DNA of 40,455 nt, taken from NCBI RefSeq assembly GCF_003992125.1, contig NZ_RQUY01000019.1:1-40455 (forward strand). The letters are read 5' to 3'. Shown here piece by piece: positions 36,092-40,455 of the stretch. The DNA is from Veillonella caviae. Its GTDB lineage: Bacteria > Bacillota > Negativicutes > Veillonellales > Veillonellaceae. The notes beneath the pieces were generated by a model. It did not search any database, had not been told where the DNA came from, and saw nothing but the letters and a program-made list of their open reading frames with translations. The position numbers were made by a program, and so were the translations under genes. Within the stretch, counting starts at the first letter, position 1, and every line of letters begins with the position of its first letter.

Positions 36092-36463
36092 ATGAATGAA
36101 TTAACGGTATGGGAACATTTTGTAGATTCTATGAAAAACAAATATGCTACTTTTTCTGGTCGAGCAAGCCGCAAAGAATATTGGTCTTTTGTATTATTTA
36201 GCATTATAGTTAGTATTGTGGTAGCTATAATTGATGTATCTTTTGATTTTAATGAAATTCTTGTTAATATAGTATCAGTTGTGTTTACTATACCAAGCAT
36301 TAGTGTAACGGTACGACGTTTACATGATCTCAATAAAAGCGGTTGGTGGTATTTGATTTACTTCTTACCTTTATTGGGTGCTCTTTACATGTTGTATTTA
36401 ATGTTGAAAAAAACACAATTAGAAGATAATCAATATGGTCTATCTTTGGTAAATAAAATGTAA
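36092..36463 (+). CDS. DUF805 domain inner-membrane protein
   Basis: A 123-aa protein with the DUF805 pattern: FSGRASRKEYWSFVLFSIIV at the N-terminal helix, SISVTVRRLHDLNKSGWWYL (RRLHD.gksGWW motif) in the middle, and a last helix LIYFLPLLGALYMLYLML. About four membrane segments. Function unknown across the family. GAAGGAG precedes the ATG and a terminator follows, so it is a single-gene unit inserted between jag and mnmE. Confidence 0.93.
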   Translation: MNELTVWEHFVDSMKNKYATFSGRASRKEYWSFVLFSIIVSIVVAIIDVSFDFNEILVNIVSVVFTIPSISVTVRRLHDLNKSGWWYLIYFLPLLGALYMLYLMLKKTQLEDNQYGLSLVNKM

Positions 36464-36477
36464 ATATGGGACTTATG

Positions 36478-36525
36478 GGACTGCAACTAGAATGCGTTAA
36501 AACCGCATTCTGTTACAGTCCTTTT
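36478..36525 (+). terminator. Terminator after the DUF805 gene
   Basis: GGACTG (36478-36483) pairs with CAGTCC (36516-36521). AGAATGCG/CGCATTCT forms the inner helix, followed by TTTTAAT. Confidence 0.85.
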
Positions 36526-36559
36526 AATATATGATTCAGCACAATTACATGGTTTATGG

Positions 36560-36660
36560 TATACTATCATAGTATATAGGTTATGGTGAAAGCTAACCTA
36601 AGGTAATCTTCGGCGTGGAAGGTTGGTTTAGTTTAACTTTCACGGGAAGACAATTTCATA
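36560..36660 (+). promoter_or_regulatory. Structured leader and palindromic promoter region of mnmE-mnmG
   Basis: TATACTAT-C-ATAGTATA (36560-36576) is an 8-bp-arm palindrome containing -10-like sequences on both strands. Downstream, GTGAAAG (near 36585) can pair with CTTTCAC (near 36638), enclosing TAACC/GGTT and TCTTC/GGAAG helices. This looks like a folded leader. I do not recognise a known riboswitch class. Confidence 0.4.
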
Positions 36661-36689
36661 ATTAACGAATTAATAATAAGGAAGATTCT

Positions 36690-38075
36690 ATGTATATAGA
36701 TGATACAATAGCAGCCATTGCGACGCCGCCGGGTATTGGTGGAGTTGGTATTATTCGAGTGAGCGGTAAGGATAGTTTTGCTATCGTCAATACATTGTTT
36801 AAAAGCGCTGGTACGGTGCCTTTAGGTGAAAGACCTAATAGAACCATTCAATATGGTACAATCGTCGATTCTGGGTCAAATAAAACGATTGATGAGGTAT
36901 TGTTGTTATTGATGCACGGTCCTCATTCGTATACAGCGGAGGATGTAGTTGAAATTCAATGTCATGGTGGCATTGTGCCAGTTCGGCAGATTTTGAAACT
37001 GCTAGTGAATCAAGGGGTTCGTATGGCAGAGGCTGGAGAATTTACAAAGCGTGCTTTTATGAATGGGCGCATTGATTTAACTCAAGCAGAGGCCATCATC
37101 GATATTATTGAGGCAAAAACGGAGGATTCTCTGTCCCTCGCTGTAGCACAATTAGATGGAACGGTGTCGAAATTCGTCAGTGATGTGAGAGAACAGCTCA
37201 TCGCTATGATTGCCCATTTAGAGGTGACTATCGATTATCCTGAAGAGGATATTGAGAATGTGACTAGTCAAGAGGTACGGGAACAGTTAGAACCTATTTT
37301 GACTCACATGGATGAATTATTGGCCACTGCTAATACTGGTCGCCTCATTCGAGATGGTATTATGACGGTTATCGTAGGCCGTCCTAATGCAGGAAAATCG
37401 AGTCTTATGAATGCTCTGTTGAGAGAAAATCGCGCCATCGTGACGGATATTCCAGGCACTACGCGAGATAGTATCGAAGAATTTATGACTATTGAAGGGA
37501 TTTCTCTTCGCCTCATCGATACGGCAGGTATTCGAGATACGGACGATACGGTGGAGGCCCTTGGCGTGGAACGGGCTCGTCAATATATTGACAAGGCGGA
37601 TATCGTATTATGTGTTATCGACGCATCTACTCCTCTTACCGATGAGGAACGGCATATTCTTGTTTCCGTATCGGGGCTTAATACGATCGTATTGTTGAAC
37701 AAGAGTGATATGGGGCTTGCTGTTTCTAGTGAAAGCATCGCCTCTATGGGGACTTTCACAGCTATTGAAACCATTAGCGCCAAGGATGGTGAAGGTACGG
37801 CGGTACTTTCAAAATGGGTAAAAGAGTTGGTATATGGTGGTCAAGTGAAGCAGACGAATGATGCCATGATTAGCAATGTGCGCCATATTAGCCTCATGGA
37901 ACAAGCGAAGGGGCAAATTGAACAAGCTATTACCTCTATCGATGCTAGTATGCCTGTGGATTTTATCGCCACGGATTTACGCAGCGCGTGGGAATTATTA
38001 GGAGATATTACCGGTGATTCTATTCGAGAATCCATGGTAGATGAATTATTTAGTAGATTCTGTTTGGGAAAATAA
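36690..38075 (+). CDS. mnmE: tRNA modification GTPase MnmE
   Basis: A 461-aa GTPase. The N-terminal folate-binding domain contains TIAAIATPPGIGGVGIIRVS and AGEFTKRAFMNGRIDLTQAE. The helical domain is split by the G domain, with G1 GRPNAGKSSLMNALL, G2/G3 TDIPGTTRDS and LIDTAGIR, and G4 NKSD. The C-terminal FCLGK carries the conserved catalytic-site Cys motif (FCIGK type). With MnmG it makes the cmnm5 modification of U34 in tRNAs. AAGGAAG precedes the ATG. It is 9 nt from mnmG, so they form an operon. Confidence 0.98.
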   Translation: MYIDDTIAAIATPPGIGGVGIIRVSGKDSFAIVNTLFKSAGTVPLGERPNRTIQYGTIVDSGSNKTIDEVLLLLMHGPHSYTAEDVVEIQCHGGIVPVRQILKLLVNQGVRMAEAGEFTKRAFMNGRIDLTQAEAIIDIIEAKTEDSLSLAVAQLDGTVSKFVSDVREQLIAMIAHLEVTIDYPEEDIENVTSQEVREQLEPILTHMDELLATANTGRLIRDGIMTVIVGRPNAGKSSLMNALLRENRAIVTDIPGTTRDSIEEFMTIEGISLRLIDTAGIRDTDDTVEALGVERARQYIDKADIVLCVIDASTPLTDEERHILVSVSGLNTIVLLNKSDMGLAVSSESIASMGTFTAIETISAKDGEGTAVLSKWVKELVYGGQVKQTNDAMISNVRHISLMEQAKGQIEQAITSIDASMPVDFIATDLRSAWELLGDITGDSIRESMVDELFSRFCLGK

Positions 38076-38084
38076 GGAATTAAC

Positions 38085-39956
38085 ATGTATATAGTAGATA
38101 ATTACGATGTTATCGTCATCGGTGGTGGTCATGCTGGTTGTGAAGCAGCTCTCGCTTGTGCCCGCATGGGACACCGCACGCTTATGGCAACTATTAGTTT
38201 AGATAATATTGCGCTTATGCCGTGTAACCCCGCTATTGGTGGTCCTGGTAAAAGCCATCTTGTGTATGAATTGGACGCATTGGGCGGGCAAATGGGTATC
38301 AATGCTGATGCAACGGCTATCCAAATGCGTATGCTCAATATGGGCAAAGGCCCTGCTGTACATTCTTTGCGTTGTCAGTCGGATAAAATTAAATATCAAC
38401 ATTTGATGAAAGAAACCTTGGAAAATACGGATAATTTGAATGTAAAACAAATTATGGTAACAGACCTTAAGGTTGAAGACGGCAAGGTTGTTGGTATTGT
38501 AACGGAATTAGGCGAATTTTATGGTGCTAAGGCTGTTATTTTATGTACTGGTACGTATTTGAAAGGGAAAATTCTCATTGGTGATATAGATTATACGGGA
38601 GGTCCTAATGGACAACGGACATCAGAAGTATTTTCTCAATCCCTTCTCGATCATGGTGTCGAATTGATGCGCTTTAAAACTGGTACTCCTGCCCGTGTTG
38701 ATAAAAGGACTCTTAATTTGGAACATATGGACGTTCAAGAAGGCGATGTGCATCACCATGCGTTTTCTTTTATGGATGAATGGATTAATCGCAATGAACA
38801 AGTGTGTTGGTTAACGTATACAAACAAGGAAACTCATGATATCATTCACAATAATATTCATCGAGCTCCTATGTATAGCGGTAAAATTGAAGGTGTAGGC
38901 CCTCGATACTGCCCTTCTATTGAAGATAAAGTAGTTCGTTTTGCCGATAAAGAACGTCATCAATTATTTGTAGAACCAGAAGGTAATCAAACGAATGAAA
39001 TGTATGTGCAAGGGATGAGTACGTCTTTGCCTATGGATGTACAATATGCGTTTTTGCGTACTATTCCAGGACTAGAAAATGTAGAAATTATGCGTCCTGC
39101 ATATGCTATTGAATACGATTGCTTAGATCCAACACAATTGACGCCAGCATTGCAAGTGAAACATATTAAAGGGCTCTACTCTGCTGGACAAGCGAATGGT
39201 ACATCTGGTTACGAAGAGGCTGCTGCACAAGGCCTCATGGCAGGGATTAATGCGGCACTGTGGATTCAAGGTCGTGACCCATTTATTTTAGCCCGTTCTG
39301 AGGCTTATATCGGTGTTCTCATCGATGATCTTGTAACGAAAGGCACCCAAGAACCATATCGCATGATGACGAGCCGCAGTGAATATCGATTGCTCTTGCG
39401 TCAAGACAATGCAGATTTGCGCCTTACTGAAAAAGGTCGTGCTATCGGTCTTGTAAAAGATGATCGGTGGGCGAAATTTACAGCTAAAAAACAAGCTATT
39501 GAAGAAGGTATGGAATTGTTGAAATCTACGCCTGTGAATCCGTCTAAAGAAACACAGGCTTTATTGGAATCTCTTGGTACTGCGCCTATCCGTACAGGTA
39601 TTCGAGCTTACGATCTTGTAAAACGCAATGAATTATCTTATGCAGTTGTGGCAGATGCTTTCAATTTGAAACGATATAGTCCTGATGTAGAGGAAGAAAT
39701 TGATATTTCCATTACCTACGAAGGATACATTAAAAAACAAATGGATCAAGTCGATAAAGTACGCAAATTGGAAGAAAAAATCCTTCCTCAAGATTGGGAT
39801 TATATGAATATGAAAGGAATTTCTTTAGAAGCGCAACAAAAACTGACAAAAATCAGACCTCATTCCATCGGCCAAGCGAGCCGTATATCTGGTGTATCTC
39901 CAGCAGATGTGTCGGTATTGCTCGTGCAATTAGAACAATACAATCGTAGTAAATAA
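38085..39956 (+). CDS. mnmG: tRNA uridine-5-carboxymethylaminomethyl modification enzyme MnmG
   Basis: A 623-aa FAD enzyme, partner of MnmE. The dinucleotide fold starts VIVIGGGHAGCEAALACAR; CNPAIGGPGKSHLVYELDAL and GGQMGINADATAIQMRMLN follow. The MnmG signatures GPRYCPSIEDKVVRF (with the catalytic Cys) and GQANGTSGYEEAAAQGL are intact, and the C-terminal helical domain ends ISGVSPADVSVLLVQLEQY, which docks MnmE and tRNA. Normal length (about 620-630). AAGGAAT precedes the ATG. rsmG, its frequent neighbour, does not follow; a small peptide locus does. Confidence 0.98.
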   Translation: MYIVDNYDVIVIGGGHAGCEAALACARMGHRTLMATISLDNIALMPCNPAIGGPGKSHLVYELDALGGQMGINADATAIQMRMLNMGKGPAVHSLRCQSDKIKYQHLMKETLENTDNLNVKQIMVTDLKVEDGKVVGIVTELGEFYGAKAVILCTGTYLKGKILIGDIDYTGGPNGQRTSEVFSQSLLDHGVELMRFKTGTPARVDKRTLNLEHMDVQEGDVHHHAFSFMDEWINRNEQVCWLTYTNKETHDIIHNNIHRAPMYSGKIEGVGPRYCPSIEDKVVRFADKERHQLFVEPEGNQTNEMYVQGMSTSLPMDVQYAFLRTIPGLENVEIMRPAYAIEYDCLDPTQLTPALQVKHIKGLYSAGQANGTSGYEEAAAQGLMAGINAALWIQGRDPFILARSEAYIGVLIDDLVTKGTQEPYRMMTSRSEYRLLLRQDNADLRLTEKGRAIGLVKDDRWAKFTAKKQAIEEGMELLKSTPVNPSKETQALLESLGTAPIRTGIRAYDLVKRNELSYAVVADAFNLKRYSPDVEEEIDISITYEGYIKKQMDQVDKVRKLEEKILPQDWDYMNMKGISLEAQQKLTKIRPHSIGQASRISGVSPADVSVLLVQLEQYNRSK

Positions 39957-39965
39957 CTGAAAATG

Positions 39966-40010
39966 CCCTACCTAATAACATCTGATCAGTTTTAGGTAGG
40001 GTTTACTTTT
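39966..40010 (+). terminator. Terminator after mnmG
   Basis: CCCTACCTAA (39966-39975) pairs with TTAGGTAGGG (39992-40001), followed by TTTACTTTTT. Confidence 0.88.
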
Positions 40011-40036
40011 TATTTTCATATGATATACTATAAGTA

Positions 40037-40068
40037 GCTAAATGATTAAAAGTAGCCACTATAAAACA
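40037..40068 (-). pseudogene. Decayed fragment of the small peptide gene start
   Basis: On the minus strand this 32-nt stretch matches the ribosome-site-to-codon-8 region of the intact gene at 40311 (TGTTTTATAGTGG, then CTACTTTTAAT), with five bases missing after GTGG. The frame is broken within seven codons. It appears to be the remnant of a duplicated copy. Confidence 0.55.
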
Positions 40069-40070
40069 TG

Positions 40071-40113
40071 AAAAGACCACCTAGAAACGTCCAAAATAAC
40101 TAGGTGGTCTTTT
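40071..40113. terminator. Hairpin 1 near the small peptide gene
   Basis: AAAAGACCACCTAG (40071-40084) pairs perfectly with its complement at 40100-40113, with T's after. Its loop AACGTCCAA recurs in hairpin 2. Confidence 0.85.
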
Positions 40114-40144
40114 TGTATGATAATTTGGGATGTAATATAACAAA

Positions 40145-40182
40145 GAAACCACCTAGGAACGTCCAATACCTAGATGGTTCTT
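40145..40182 (-). terminator. Hairpin 2, probable terminator of the small peptide gene
   Basis: AACCACCTAGG (40147-40157) pairs with CCTAGATGGTT (40169-40179). The single odd pair is G-U in a minus-strand RNA but C-A in a plus-strand RNA, so it fits a minus-strand transcript, with TTTCTTTG following. It shares ACCACCTAG and the AACGTCCAA loop with hairpin 1. Confidence 0.7.
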
Positions 40183-40215
40183 AATTATCTGATTACGTAG
40201 ATAACACGATGCTCA

Positions 40216-40311
40216 TCACCATTTTAAATACCTATCGAGCAATTTACAAATGTAATAGCTAATTACATTTGTCATAATAGGAATAAAAATAATTAAAAGT
40301 AGAGTTTCCAC
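40216..40311 (-). CDS. 31-aa hydrophobic peptide, paralogue of the 14.7-kb gene
   Basis: The start is GTG at 40311 with GAGGAGG 9 nt upstream; the stop TGA is at 40216. The product is 31 residues: METLLLIIFIPIMTN, a single membrane helix, then a YYICKLLDRYL tail that matches the HYICKWLDEYL tail of the peptide at 14677-14772. Equal length, shared tail and shared upstream TATAAT-AAAA context show common descent. An extended -10 (TGCTATAAT, minus strand, near 40375) would serve as promoter. It may be a type I toxin or membrane-active signalling peptide. Nothing else is seen between it and the window end. Confidence 0.65.
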   Translation of the reverse strand: METLLLIIFIPIMTNVISYYICKLLDRYLKW

Positions 40312-40455
40312 TATAAAACACCTCCTCTCTGTACCTGATTCTCCAGATTAGAGTTGGTGACACTTTTATTATAGCAAACTAATGTTTACATAAAAAGCGA
40401 CATACAAGAATGTATAAATATAATTATAAATATTCAAATTTATATTACTATGTCT

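Overview
The window is the replication-origin region of a low-GC diderm Firmicute, best matched by the Negativicutes genus Veillonella. The gene order around the origin is of the Bacillus type (dnaA-dnaN-yaaA-recF-dciA-remB-gyrB on the minus strand; rpmH-rnpA-yidD-yidC-jag, then mnmE-mnmG, on the plus strand). The same window carries outer-membrane functions: a trimeric autotransporter adhesin, an RND efflux pump with a lipoprotein adaptor, and glycosyltransferases plus an O-antigen-ligase-like protein of lipopolysaccharide type. The genus is inferred from this combination, not from a database search.

Layout. 1-4.7 kb: an unknown protein, a sigma-70-like factor, and a divergent adhesin with an 11 x 63-bp stalk repeat. 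4.7-12.8 kb: surface-glycan genes (O-antigen ligase/polymerase type, GT25, VirK/YbjX, GT4-like, two GT2, LtaS-type sulfatase). 12.9-14.8 kb: a lysine-rich protein whose gene ends in a canonical A-AAA-AAG slippery site followed by a strong hairpin and a -1-frame Cys-rich tail; a methyltransferase; a 31-residue hydrophobic peptide. 15-20.8 kb: a CNNM/CBS protein and the RND adaptor-pump pair. 20.85-22.43 kb: a large palindromic element, a type III toxin-antitoxin locus (two perfect 48-bp antitoxin RNA repeats, terminator, toxin), ybjQ with a twin operator, and a second palindromic element. 22.46-32.1 kb: amino-acid permease, gyrB, remB, dciA-like, recF, yaaA, dnaN, oriC, dnaA. 32.1-33.3 kb: a second DnaA-box cluster and two further palindromic elements. 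33.3-40 kb: rpmH to mnmG. The end of the window holds a second 31-residue peptide gene related to the one at 14.7 kb, with a decayed fragment beside it.

How they work together. The core block encodes initiation (DnaA, origin, DciA-type helicase loading), the sliding clamp, recombination repair, gyrase, ribosome and RNase P components, membrane-protein insertion and tRNA wobble modification. The accessory block builds and decorates the cell surface and exports toxic compounds. Three points deserve most attention: the probable programmed -1 frameshift at 12.89-13.01 kb; a family of four hairpin elements whose conserved core sits between variable arms that nevertheless pair perfectly; and the small-toxin loci (one type III system, two hydrophobic-peptide loci).
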